A stretch of DNA of 64,000 nucleotides, taken from NCBI GenBank assembly GCA_019636475.1, contig JAHBXN010000005.1, positions 62,001 through 126,000 of the forward strand. The letters run 5' to 3'. The notes below the pieces were generated by a model. The model saw only the letters and a program-made list of their open reading frames with translations. It did no database searches and was not told the origin of the DNA. This DNA is from Phycisphaerae bacterium (lineage in GTDB: Bacteria; Planctomycetota; Phycisphaerae; UBA1845; UTPLA1). The position numbers and the translations under genes were made by a program. Within the stretch, counting starts at the first letter, position 1. Each line of letters starts with the position of its first letter. Shown piece by piece: positions 46,025-55,800 of the stretch.

Positions 46025-49000
46025 TCAGTTCAGCAAGGCGTTGACGAAAGCCTGAATGTCGTTGCCGTTGATGCCCGCCGGTGGATTCGGATTGATGTCC
46101 GCTTTGAAGAGCGGACAGACATCCGAGTTCGTACCGAGCAGCACCTGAACAAAGACGTTGACGTCTGTCAGATTCACCTGCCCGTCACCATTGATGTCGG
46201 CGGGATGCGCGCCACAGAAGGCCGATTCCTCCAACTCGTAGGCCAGGCACTGCTCGCCCGCGAAGTTGGTCAGATTGATGGCCGGGCCAAATCCGAGGTT
46301 GCATACTTCGCCGCCCAACCCCGGCAGAAACTGATTGGATGCGAATCCTGTATTTCCCGTCACCAGTGCGAGGACTCGAATCTCCGGACCTCCGCCGGGA
46401 AGAATCTCGGCAATACCCAGATCGGCCAGCGAGATGCTCACTTCCATTCCCGAATCCACGTTGCCGGCATCGGCGTCGGATCCACCCAGACAATTGCAGG
46501 GCGAGCCGGCCTGTGTGCAGCCCGTTACACCGCCGACATTGTCGTTCCAGAATGCGACCAGCGCACAATTGTCGTTGTTGTATCGCGGATTCGGTCCCTG
46601 GTTGCCGAACCCGGTGTAGTTGTCCTGGGTCGCGACCGCCGGGCCCATATGCGACGGAATGTCCGTGCCGAGATACTGCGAAGGTGTCGAATACGTTCCC
46701 GAAATGACATACGTCTGCGGATTCAGCAACGCCGACACATCGACCGGATCGCCGGCCGTACTGACATTGGGAATGTTGTCACCGATGAACGCCGGCAGTG
46801 CCTGGTTGCTCCAATATCCCCCGCCGCTGGTGACGAACGCCGCAAGTTGAACAGTCGCTCCGTTTCCGCCCGGCGCGGCAAGCCCCAGCGAAGCGCGCGA
46901 AACTGCGAACTGATAGCCCGCCGTGGCGCTCGGTGCAAGCGATGCCTGCGTGTTATCGCCGGAATTGCCGTTGACCCCCGCGACATTGTCGTTGTTTGCG
47001 GCGTAGGTGTTGGATGCGATGGCGCCGTTCGTAACGCGGGTGATGTCGATCGGCGTGCTGGCCGTGTTATTCAGATTAACCAGCTTGGCCGTCTGGAACG
47101 AGTTGCCCGACCGCGTGGCCACGATCGCCCAGTCGGGATTGAAGCCGATCGGTAAGGCATCGTTCGTCAGACCCGTCAGCGCGCCGGGCCAGCCGGACGA
47201 CCCTGACGTATTGATCGGGTTGGGCCCGGTTCCGACTGTCTCCAGAAGAATGACGATCGCGTTGCCGTTGCCTTCAAGGTTGCCGGTCAGACCGATGTAG
47301 AAATTGTTGGCGTCGTTCTGAAGGAACAGTTGATTCAGCTCACTGCCCGCATTGTCGCCCGCCGCGCGAAGCACGCCAGAAAGCGAATTCATATTCTGAA
47401 AACCGAGGATTCGCGACGTATTCAACTGGAGATCGGACAACTCGACCGCATACGACCCATCGCCAAACGTGGCGACTGAAATGGCGTAGTCCGCTTCGAG
47501 GCAGCTGTCGAGAACCGCGCCGTTCAGGCCCGTGCCGGGGCCGTTGCCGCCGACGGACTGAGGCGGTGTCGCGTTGCCGGCCAGCGTCGTTTCGCCGCCG
47601 GGCTTCGTGTCGAGCAGCACCACGTAGGCATTGCCGTTCAACTCGAGGTTGCCGGAGATGGCCAGCTTCAGGCGATCGGCCGTATTGCTGAGCCAGAGTT
47701 GGTTCATCTCGCTGCCGGCAGTGTACTGAACACCCGTCGGCGCCTGCGCGTCGCCGAAACAGCTGTAATTGTTCTGCACGGCCAGCGCATCCCCCGGATA
47801 CTGCGCCGGAATATTGGTACCCGGCGGATTCGCGACGGTGAAGTTCGGGGCGCCATCAAATGAAAGCTCGATGGGATCAACCGTGATGTACTCGGCCGTG
47901 GGGAAATCAGCCGCGATCGACACCGGCGGATCGGAATCCGTTCGGAACCCGAGGCAATCGACGCCGCCGCCGACATCTTCCCGAAGATCCAGCGACCATG
48001 AATTCAGTGTTCCCGAGTTGCCGGTCACGTTGTCTGTCACGAACAGGATCCAGTCTCCGGCCGTCGGATCGACGTCGTTGAAAGTCAACAGCGAGTTGGT
48101 CGCCGGATTGTTGACATCGAATACTCCGGCTCCCGGAGCAACCCACGATGTCAGCGACGTGCCATCGTGAGCGAAAGTCGTCGCCATGTTCGCGCCGGAC
48201 TGATTGCCGTTCCACAGTCGAACGGTTCGGTTCGAAGCGGGATTGAAGAGGTCGATGGTCAGTTCCTCAACCGCCGGGTGCGTGATGTTGACGGTCACTT
48301 CCAGGCCGGTGACGCGTTCGAGTCCCGCGCTCGTGGCATTCGTGGGTGTTAATGTGCTGGCAACCGTGGCCGGCGTGTCACCGACACCGGCATCGTCGAT
48401 GACCGTCGGCGTGTTGACCGCGTCGGTCGACAGTCGGACTTCGCCGGTTGTCTTGCGAAGCGGAGGAAGCCACTGGTTGCTCATGAATCCGGAGCCGCTG
48501 ATTACGGCCGCAACAATCTTGATCCCGGGATTTGCACCGATGTTGTATCCGAGACCGAAGCCCGGAGTCTGGCCCGTGCCGGGCGCTCCGTTGAGGTTGA
48601 GCGAGAACTGTACGCCGTTGGCGGCGGTGACCGCATTCAACGTCTGCTGGACAGGATCGTCGCCGGCAATGTTATTGACGCCACCGATGTTCTGAAGATT
48701 GACGCCGAACGCGTTCACGTCAGGATCGAGATGTCGCGCGCCGCTCGTGGAGAATTCCATTAAAACGACATCCGAAAAACCAAACGTCAAATCCTGCACG
48801 GTTGCGCGATGCTGTCCGTTTTGTCTCCAGTACTGAATGGCATATCGCGGGAAGAAGCCGTCGTGCAACTCCAATTCACCCAGTCCGCTGAATGCGCCGG
48901 AACCGCCCGTGTAGAACGATCCGTCTCCGAGCGGATTCGCGCCGAATCCGTCGCCGATATCCACGAAGATCACGATCGTATTGTTGAAGGTGTCATTGAG

Positions 49001-50107
49001 CGGCACGTTCCCGGATACACCGATGTACAGTTTCTGCGCATCGCTGGCGACATAGATTTCGTCGATCTCGGATCCGGGAGACAGCGAGGGCGAAAATGCC
49101 GCGGCATTGCCGAAACAGGTGTAGTTGTTCTGAGTCGAAAGCGCCGAGCCATACTTGCTCGGAATATTGACGCCATCTCGCAATCCGGAGGGCGCCGTGC
49201 CATCCGGATCGAGGAAGTAAGTCACAAACTGGTTGCTCGGAAACAGGAGTTGGAAATTGACGTTATTGGGCGGGTTGCCCGCCGGATCGTGCACGCCGAT
49301 GCATGCGACTCCGCCGCCGACGTTGTTGGAGGTGGCCTTCAGTGGCGGAAGCGACTGATTGCTGATGAAACCCGTCCCGTTCACGAGGATCGCATGGACG
49401 CGGATGTCATCGGAGAACTGGAGCGGCGTCGAGTAACCGAGCAGATTCAGCGGAATTGCGAACTCGAATCCGTTCGTCGCGGTCGCAGCGTTCAACTGCT
49501 GCTGAGCCGGATCGCTCGCGGGCTCGTTGTTCACGCCGAGGAGATTTGAATTGTCCACGGCAAACTGTGTGCCCTGCGACAATGCCTGGCCGATGTCATT
49601 CGGATTGGTCACATTGTGAAGCAGCGCGGACTGAACGCCAAGATCATTCCACAGTGCAATCGCATAATTCGGACCGAAGTCGAGGGTGACACCATCCATC
49701 TTCCGAAGCGCTTCCGATCCCGTCATGTTCTGGGTATTCAGCACCGGATTGATGTTCGATCCGTCTGTCTCGATGAAGATCAGTACGGTATTCTCGAGGA
49801 CATCGCTGGGCGTCAGGTTGCCGGTCACGCCGATATACAGCGTGTTGGCGTCGTTCCGGACAAAAAGCTGATTCAGCTCATTGCCCGTCGTCGGATTCGG
49901 AAGAATCGCAGCGCGATTGCCAAACCCGGTCGCATTGTTCTGAATCGTGGTGGTGGCCCCGCTGTACTTCGTTTGCAGGCTCTGACCGTCCACGTCTTCC
50001 AATGTCTCACAATCCACGCTGCCCGCGCGGACGAAGCTCAATCCCATACACAAAATCGATACCGCATGTACCACTGCAAGAACTGCGAACTGACGACGAT
50101 ATGACAC
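46025..50107 (-). CDS. Large secreted repeat protein with P-domain and dockerin-like tail
   Basis: Unrecognised 1360-residue exported protein. A signal peptide (about 1-28) is followed by at least four copies of a beta-type module with the phrase G-x-E-[LIM]-[ND]-[QE]-[LI]-[FYW] ... LYIGV[ST]GN, at about residues 75, 344, 796 and 921. Between copies 2 and 3 (about 572-711) lies a proprotein-convertase-type P-domain (VTVNITHPAVEELTIDLF, then WSLDLRE). The last 60 residues (ADINGDGQVNLTDV...GINGNDI) are a dockerin-like doublet. Start GTG 50107 is supported by AGGAGGT. It lies next to the amylase on the same strand, so a role in glucan capture or display is an inference. Few Cys; no catalytic motif seen. 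Confidence 0.82.
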   Translation of the reverse strand: MSYRRQFAVLAVVHAVSILCMGLSFVRAGSVDCETLEDVDGQSLQTKYSGATTTIQNNATGFGNRAAILPNPTTGNELNQLFVRNDANTLYIGVTGNLTPSDVLENTVLIFIETDGSNINPVLNTQNMTGSEALRKMDGVTLDFGPNYAIALWNDLGVQSALLHNVTNPNDIGQALSQGTQFAVDNSNLLGVNNEPASDPAQQQLNAATATNGFEFAIPLNLLGYSTPLQFSDDIRVHAILVNGTGFISNQSLPPLKATSNNVGGGVACIGVHDPAGNPPNNVNFQLLFPSNQFVTYFLDPDGTAPSGLRDGVNIPSKYGSALSTQNNYTCFGNAAAFSPSLSPGSEIDEIYVASDAQKLYIGVSGNVPLNDTFNNTIVIFVDIGDGFGANPLGDGSFYTGGSGAFSGLGELELHDGFFPRYAIQYWRQNGQHRATVQDLTFGFSDVVLMEFSTSGARHLDPDVNAFGVNLQNIGGVNNIAGDDPVQQTLNAVTAANGVQFSLNLNGAPGTGQTPGFGLGYNIGANPGIKIVAAVISGSGFMSNQWLPPLRKTTGEVRLSTDAVNTPTVIDDAGVGDTPATVASTLTPTNATSAGLERVTGLEVTVNITHPAVEELTIDLFNPASNRTVRLWNGNQSGANMATTFAHDGTSLTSWVAPGAGVFDVNNPATNSLLTFNDVDPTAGDWILFVTDNVTGNSGTLNSWSLDLREDVGGGVDCLGFRTDSDPPVSIAADFPTAEYITVDPIELSFDGAPNFTVANPPGTNIPAQYPGDALAVQNNYSCFGDAQAPTGVQYTAGSEMNQLWLSNTADRLKLAISGNLELNGNAYVVLLDTKPGGETTLAGNATPPQSVGGNGPGTGLNGAVLDSCLEADYAISVATFGDGSYAVELSDLQLNTSRILGFQNMNSLSGVLRAAGDNAGSELNQLFLQNDANNFYIGLTGNLEGNGNAIVILLETVGTGPNPINTSGSSGWPGALTGLTNDALPIGFNPDWAIVATRSGNSFQTAKLVNLNNTASTPIDITRVTNGAIASNTYAANNDNVAGVNGNSGDNTQASLAPSATAGYQFAVSRASLGLAAPGGNGATVQLAAFVTSGGGYWSNQALPAFIGDNIPNVSTAGDPVDVSALLNPQTYVISGTYSTPSQYLGTDIPSHMGPAVATQDNYTGFGNQGPNPRYNNDNCALVAFWNDNVGGVTGCTQAGSPCNCLGGSDADAGNVDSGMEVSISLADLGIAEILPGGGPEIRVLALVTGNTGFASNQFLPGLGGEVCNLGFGPAINLTNFAGEQCLAYELEESAFCGAHPADINGDGQVNLTDVNVFVQVLLGTNSDVCPLFKADINPNPPAGINGNDIQAFVNALLN

Positions 50108-50502
50108 CTTCCACCTCCTGATGATTCCTGTCCAGGTGCCGGCCGCACATGTCGGACGACCGGCTGACAAATTCGTTTCTCGATGACGCCTCCACCTGAG
50201 AAAAGCTCTCAGGTGGCACGCCCTTTGGCCATCTCTTTCGCGGCCGAGCCGAGCCATTCCCGCGCCTCGCGAAAGCGGATCGGACTTCGCCTGTGCGGCG
50301 ACTGTTACGGCGGACGACTCCTCGTAGAACAGGGACTGTCGAAAACGCCCCCCCGGACACTGACCGGCGATTCTCCCTTGTGAGCATCGCCTGATTGATT
50401 CTATCAGAGGGTCATTTCAACCCCGCTGACATCGCCCGCCGGGAAACTTTCCCAAGCCCTGCATCACACCGCGAAACACCCGATTATCGGCCGCATGGGA
50501 AT
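50108..50502. other. 395-base leader region of the large secreted protein
   Basis: It separates the pseudopilin gene from the large repeat protein on the same strand. It contains the Shine-Dalgarno AGGAGGT and a perfect hairpin (50192-50216). No open frame is convincing. I looked for c-di-GMP, SAM and cobalamin riboswitch signatures and did not find a full one. Confidence 0.45.
50192..50216 (-). promoter_or_regulatory. Perfect 10-bp hairpin in the 5' leader
   Basis: Arms CCACCTGAGA (50192-50201) and TCTCAGGTGG (50207-50216) around a 5-base loop, 85 nt before the GTG of the repeat-protein gene. No T-run follows on the minus strand. It could stabilise the leader, end transcripts of the pseudopilin gene, or bind a regulator. 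Confidence 0.5.
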
Positions 50503-51360
50503 TCACTCGACGGTCTGCACTTCGCTGCTGCGATTCAGGCCGTTTCCCTCGCCGGACCACCGGGGCTTGCGCAGAAACACACGCGCCCAATAGCGCGTGG
50601 CGAATTCCTGCATATCCTGATAGCTGCCGCTTCGTGGTTTGCCCCACTCAACGTGGGAGTCGATGAACAGAAAGTTCATGCCCCGCGTGCCATGATTGTC
50701 TTCACCGGTCAGACCTGTTAATGAACCCACGGCTGTGTCATTACGGTTGCTCTGATCAGCCATGATCATGAAGTCGCCGTTGTCGTCAGTTCGGAACAAG
50801 GCAACATAGAAATAGCTGATGTGCGACTTTCGCAGATTGTTCTGCTCAGGAAGCGTGCGGGGAAGTTTGCGGAAATCATCGATCTCTTCGGTCGGCCAGA
50901 GGTCACCATTGCTCAGGGCGTCCTCTCCAGGCTTGTTATTGCCGCGATCGCTCGGGCAAAGCATCACCTTGGGCGCCGGCAAATAGATCGGATAGGCCCC
51001 GTCTTCTCGCGAATATTTCCGCTCCACAACATCCCGGATCATGCCCGCAAAATTGGGCCCCCAGTTGGGAGACGCAAGCTGTTGAACCGTGGCAAGCTCG
51101 GTCACCTCGGCATTCGCGTTGGTGGGCGACGGCTTGGCCGGAAACCAACTATTGAAATCCTCGGAATAGTTGATGAAAGCCGTTCCAAACTGGCGGAGAT
51201 TCGTTCCACAGACGGCCTGTCGCGAGACTTCCCGAGCCCGTGACATCGCGGGAAGGAGGATGGAGATAAGCAGAGCGATGATTGAGATGACGACAAGTAG
51301 TTCGATCAGGGTGAAGCCGCGAAAGGTGCCGTCGGTACACTTCCGCCTGGAAGACGCCAT
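50503..51360 (-). CDS. Type II secretion-like pseudopilin with prepilin cleavage signal
   Basis: Planctomycete-type prepilin-like protein of 285 residues. The N-terminus has a basic leader ending RG, then [23 protein letters not shown], the prepilin peptidase site and membrane helix. The globular part ends with [19 protein letters not shown], close to the H-x9-DG motif of the large planctomycete pseudopilin families but with Ser for Gly. These are numerous in planctomycetes and their roles are mostly unknown. Start ATG 51360; ATG 51372 is equally possible. Next to LacI and the glucan genes, so it may be co-regulated. Confidence 0.85.
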   Translation of the reverse strand: MASSRRKCTDGTFRGFTLIELLVVISIIALLISILLPAMSRAREVSRQAVCGTNLRQFGTAFINYSEDFNSWFPAKPSPTNANAEVTELATVQQLASPNWGPNFAGMIRDVVERKYSREDGAYPIYLPAPKVMLCPSDRGNNKPGEDALSNGDLWPTEEIDDFRKLPRTLPEQNNLRKSHISYFYVALFRTDDNGDFMIMADQSNRNDTAVGSLTGLTGEDNHGTRGMNFLFIDSHVEWGKPRSGSYQDMQEFATRYWARVFLRKPRWSGEGNGLNRSSEVQTVE

Positions 51361-51510
51361 GCGACCATCCATCACAGAGTACGAATGCAGCAAACATGGA
51401 CAGGACTGGCATCGAACCGACCGATCCGTCACCGCGCTGAAATTCGAACTGGTTGACACCGGATTCCCTTCACATCATTGCCATCGACCAGCGGACGCGT
51501 TAAGCTTATG

Positions 51511-51524
51511 GTAAAACCTTTTAC
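51511..51524. promoter_or_regulatory. Operator-like palindrome GTAAAA-CC-TTTTAC
   Basis: Perfect 6-base arms with a 2-base centre in the divergent region before the LacI-type gene. Size and AT-rich arms fit LacI-family operators, though their centre is usually CG and here is CC. Confidence 0.5.
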
Positions 51525-51537
51525 TCAACTAAGTATA

Positions 51538-51552
51538 ACGTTTTCGTAACGT
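51538..51552. promoter_or_regulatory. Second inverted repeat ACGTT-N5-AACGT
   Basis: Five-base perfect arms, 13 bases right of the first palindrome. It overlaps a TATAAC hexamer (51534-51539) that could be a -10 box, so binding here would block transcription. Confidence 0.4.
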
Positions 51553-51804
51553 CGATCAAGAAAAACCCGGCAGAATCCGTGCATACCCCTGTAACTCACA
51601 ATGGTTATGCCGGGCACGGGCTCCGCAAATGCCAATGGCGATCGTCCACTTAATGAGGATGTTAAACCGCAGCAATTCGGTGCGGAATCTTTCACGCGCA
51701 CAGCGCCAACGCCGAAAATAGCGAGTTACAGTATGATAGAACGCACTGAGAAACTTTCCGTCGATGCAGACTGGATCGGCGGTTCTAAACCTGGATTGTC
51801 GCGA

Positions 51805-52842
51805 ATGGCCAAACGCAAAGCCGTCAGTATCAAGGACGTCGCACGTGAGAGCGGTTCGTCCTTAACCACGGTATCTCTGGTGCTTAACAAACGGGACCGC
51901 CGGATCAGCGTAGAAACCCGACAGCGGATTCTGGAGGCGGTCGATCGACTGGGCTATCGCCCGAGCCGACTGGCACAGGGACTCCAATCTCAGAAATCGG
52001 GTTTCCTGGCGATCCTCGTTCCGCAACTTCGGCACGCCTTCGCCGACGCCTACTTCGGCGAGCTTATCAGCGCGATCCAGGAGACCGCACGCCAATCCGA
52101 ATACAAAGTCATTCTTGAAGTTGCGGATGACGCTTACATCGCCGCCAAAGAGTACCTGGAGCTCTTCCGGCGCCATTTCATCGACGGCCTGCTCTGCCTC
52201 GGAATCACCAATAGAGACACCTACCTGCGAGATTTTGTTTCTGAGCAGTTCCCCGTAATCCTCGTCAACAACTACGTCTCGGACATCAGGCTCAATCACG
52301 TCGGCTGCGACTACGAAGCCGCGGGACGCCTCGCCGGCGAACACCTCATAAAACTGGGCCATCGAAAGGTCGGCCTCATTCACGGTGCCGCCGAGGTCCA
52401 GACGACGCACGATCTGCGGCGTGGCTTCGAAAGCGCGCTCAGAAAGGCAGGCGCAAAACTGCCACAATCCTGCGTGCATGACGGACTCTTCACCGAAGAA
52501 GGTGGCGCGGCGGCAGCTGTCGCACTGATAAAACGCGAACCGGGTTTGACCGCCCTCTTCGCCGGAAATGACAAAATGGCCATCGGCGCGCTGGCCGGCA
52601 TCAAAAGCCTCGGACTCCGGGTGCCGGAGGACGTAAGTGTCATCGGCTGCGATGACATTCATCAGGGCGCGTTCTGCGATCCGCCGCTGACAACAATTCA
52701 CACCCCGCTCTTTGAGCTGGGCCGCCAGGCTTGCAGCCGCCTGTTCGAGCTGATCGACGGCCGCATCGCCAGCGTGACAGAGACCTGCCGAGTCAGCGTT
52801 GTCGTCCGCCAATCCTGCGCCGCGCCGCGCAGCTCGCAATAG
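51805..52842 (+). CDS. LacI-family transcriptional regulator
   Basis: Sugar-responsive repressor or activator of 345 residues. The N-terminal helix-turn-helix starts VSIKDVARESGSSLTTVSLVLN, with the hinge YRPSRLAQGLQ. The periplasmic-binding-protein-like part spans about 60-335 (FLAILVPQLRHAFADAYFGEL, GRLAGEHLIKLGHRKVGLIHG, LTALFAGNDKMAIGAL). By position it should govern the GH13 and transporter genes that follow at 52898-59710, with maltodextrin or similar as signal. I take ATG 51805; earlier ATGs at 51733 and 51601 are in frame and would add an unrelated polar extension. The amylase gene begins 55 nt later. Confidence 0.88.
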   Translation: MAKRKAVSIKDVARESGSSLTTVSLVLNKRDRRISVETRQRILEAVDRLGYRPSRLAQGLQSQKSGFLAILVPQLRHAFADAYFGELISAIQETARQSEYKVILEVADDAYIAAKEYLELFRRHFIDGLLCLGITNRDTYLRDFVSEQFPVILVNNYVSDIRLNHVGCDYEAAGRLAGEHLIKLGHRKVGLIHGAAEVQTTHDLRRGFESALRKAGAKLPQSCVHDGLFTEEGGAAAAVALIKREPGLTALFAGNDKMAIGALAGIKSLGLRVPEDVSVIGCDDIHQGAFCDPPLTTIHTPLFELGRQACSRLFELIDGRIASVTETCRVSVVVRQSCAAPRSSQ

Positions 52843-52897
52843 AATCCCATCAATTCGGCGATCGGTCGATCCAGCCGACTAAATCAGAGGAGCCTGA

Positions 52898-55800
52898 ATG
52901 GGAATTGCAATTCTCTGGAACACGTTTTCAACGCGTTGTTTGCGTGCGATATCGGCGCGCTGGACCCTTGCCACCGCCCTGCTTCTTGGACTCGGCGTTT
53001 CGGCGGTCGCACGCGCCGATTCGGACGATCGCATCCATCTGGCGGGCTCGTTCAACAACTGGGCCACCTCCGACGATTCCTTCAAGCTCAACCACGTCGG
53101 AGATCGTTATGAGTTGCAGCGATACATGGGCTGCGGCCTGTACGAATTCAAATTCGTCTTCAATGGGACATGGCAACGACACCTCGGCGACGCCGGCGGC
53201 GAAAACCGCCTGACACAGCCGGGAGGCAACATTCACCTCGTTTGTCCCCAATCAGGCGAGTATCTGATCTGGCTTGACGTCGACAAGATGAAGTGGGGAA
53301 TGGAGCATCGTCCGGCGTCTCGGCCGTACGCCATCATCACGATCGAGCGTGCAAGCTGCGACCACTACATTCTCGATCCGTCGCAGAGCATTCCAACCGC
53401 AGGCAAGACCCTCCTCTATCGTTGGGGCAGCGGTTCAAGCGACCTGGGGCCCAATGATTGGTACATCGAACGGAAGGAATACACCGATCATCTCTTCCTC
53501 AATGCCCCGGGACAGCTCGAAATTCAACTCGTCGTCACCGATGGCGAACTCGCGGACACGGCCGTCGTGAACGGCACCTTCGGCAATGGATTTCAGTTGT
53601 CCGCGCGAACAAACAAAACCGCATCGGCTGGAATGCATCTCGTCGGCGAGGACCTGTGGGCCGCCCCCTACACCGCTGACCACGATGGAACTGAAATCTT
53701 CATCGTCACCGGCACGGGCCGTGGCACCGACACGAGCCCGACATCCTTCACGGTCAGAAAAGACCGGACGTACTACGTACTCTACGACAACGCCCTTCGA
53801 ACAATCAGCATCGAGACTTCAGGCTATCACTACTTCCTGTTTGATCCGAAAAGCGACGATCGTCTGCCCAAAGACCTGGTGCTGGAACGGGTGGACATCG
53901 TCGGCAGTTTCAACAACTGGAAAGCGGGAGTGACCCCGACGCGGCGGATCCACCCCGCGAAGTATGAAGCTCTGGTGCCGTTGCCCGAGGGACTCCACCA
54001 TTACAAGTTCGCCGTCAACGGCGCGATCTTCCTCGATGACAAGACGGCCGATCCGAAGCTCAGCACCCCGGACAACCACGGCGGCCGGAACAGCGGCCTG
54101 TTGATCGGCGATGACGCAAAGCAGTTCGGCGAGGCAAAGCCCGATCACATTACCGCCGAAGCGATCAGACATTCGACGCGCCGGCAGGAGTACTTCGCCC
54201 CCTATTCGCGATCCGATGCCCTTGTCACGCTTCGGACGCTCGCAAACGACGTGGAGTCGGCAAGCCTGTGGACGGACGACTCGAACGATCCGATTCCGAT
54301 GGCTCGCACTGAATCGCGTCTTGGATTTGACTACTGGCAGGCGACCGTCAACGCGCCGAGCGCCAGGCCGAACTACCGATTTGAAGTCGTCGACGGCAAT
54401 ACGAGCCGCTGGATGGACGCCGATGGCGTGCACGAAAAGCGAGCTGAGGCAAGTCACCCATTCACTGCGGAAATCAAGATGAGTTTCGAAACGCCGGATT
54501 GGGCTCGAAATGCGGTCTGGTACCAGGTCTTCCCGGAACGATTTCGCAACGGAACGCCGGACAACGATCCGCCGAGAACCGTGCCGTGGACGCACAAATG
54601 GCACGCGCCTTACAAAGCGCCTTCGGACGTCAAATCCGGTAGTCCGGCAGATTTTGAAGAAACCGGCGGCTTCTTTAATTACATATTTGATCGTCGGTAT
54701 GGCGGCGATCTCCAGGGCGTTCGGGAGAAGCTCGGCTACCTCCGCGATCTCGGCATCAACGCCATCTACCTCAATCCCATCTTCCTTGCCGAGTCCATGC
54801 ACAAGTACGACGCGTCGGATTACCGGCACATTGACGACTTCTTCGGCGTGAAGGACAGCCTGAAGAAAATCAAAGGCGAAACGATCGATCCCGCTACATG
54901 GCAATGGTCGGAGAGCGACAAGGTTTTCCTCGAATTTCTGAACATCGCGCATCAAATGGGATTCAAGGTCATCATCGACGGCGTATTTAATCACGTTGGA
55001 CGGGATTTCTGGGCCTTCAAGGATGTACTGGAACACGGACGCGAATCGAAATTCGCGGGGTGGTTCGATATCGTCAGTTGGGACCCGTTTCACTACAAGG
55101 CCTGGGACGGGGACGATGGCTCGCTGCCCCGATTGAAGCACGACGATGCACTCGGGCTGGCCGCACCGGTGCGTGAACATCTCTTCGCTGTCACGCGGCG
55201 ATGGATGGATCCCAACGGCGACGGCGATCCATCCGACGGGATCGACGGCTGGCGGCTGGACGTGGCCGCGGACATCAACGCGAATTTCTGGAAGGACTGG
55301 CGAAAGCTGGTTAAATCAATTAACCCAGACGCATACATCGTGGCGGAGCTTTGGGAAGAGTCGAAGCCATGGTTGGATGGACGCACCTTCGATGCGGTGA
55401 TGAACTATCCCTTCGCGGTCCGCGCGCAGCAGTTCTTCGTGAACAAAGCCAGGGCGACGAAGCCGAGCGAATTCGATCAGGCCCTCAAGGACATGCTCTC
55501 CTGGTATCAACCCCAGGTGAACTATGTGCTCCAGAATCTCTATGACAGCCACGATACCGATCGGCTCGCATCGATGTTCATGAACCCGGACCTGGAGTAC
55601 GACAAATCGAACCGATTGCAGGATAACGGGCCGAACTACAACGAAGCCAAGCCGACGCCCGACTGTTATCACCGAATGAAGTCGATGGTCACCTTTCAGA
55701 TGACGTTCCTCGGTGCGCCGATGGTGTATTACGGCGACGAGGTCGGCATGTACGGCGCCGACGATCCATCGGATCGCAAACCAATGCTCTGGGATGATCT

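Larger units (their letters stand above)
51361..51804. other. 444-base divergent region between pseudopilin and LacI-type regulator
   Basis: It carries two palindromes (51511-51524, 51538-51552) in an AT-richer patch, the natural place for an autoregulated divergent promoter. The regulator frame is open back to 51601, so up to 68 further codons are possible. Nothing else is recognisable. Confidence 0.5.

Noticed and set aside
50108-50400. Possible c-di-GMP or other riboswitch in the leader
   Set aside because: A G-run and a hairpin are present, but the conserved core of no class I know could be laid out; only the hairpin is reported.
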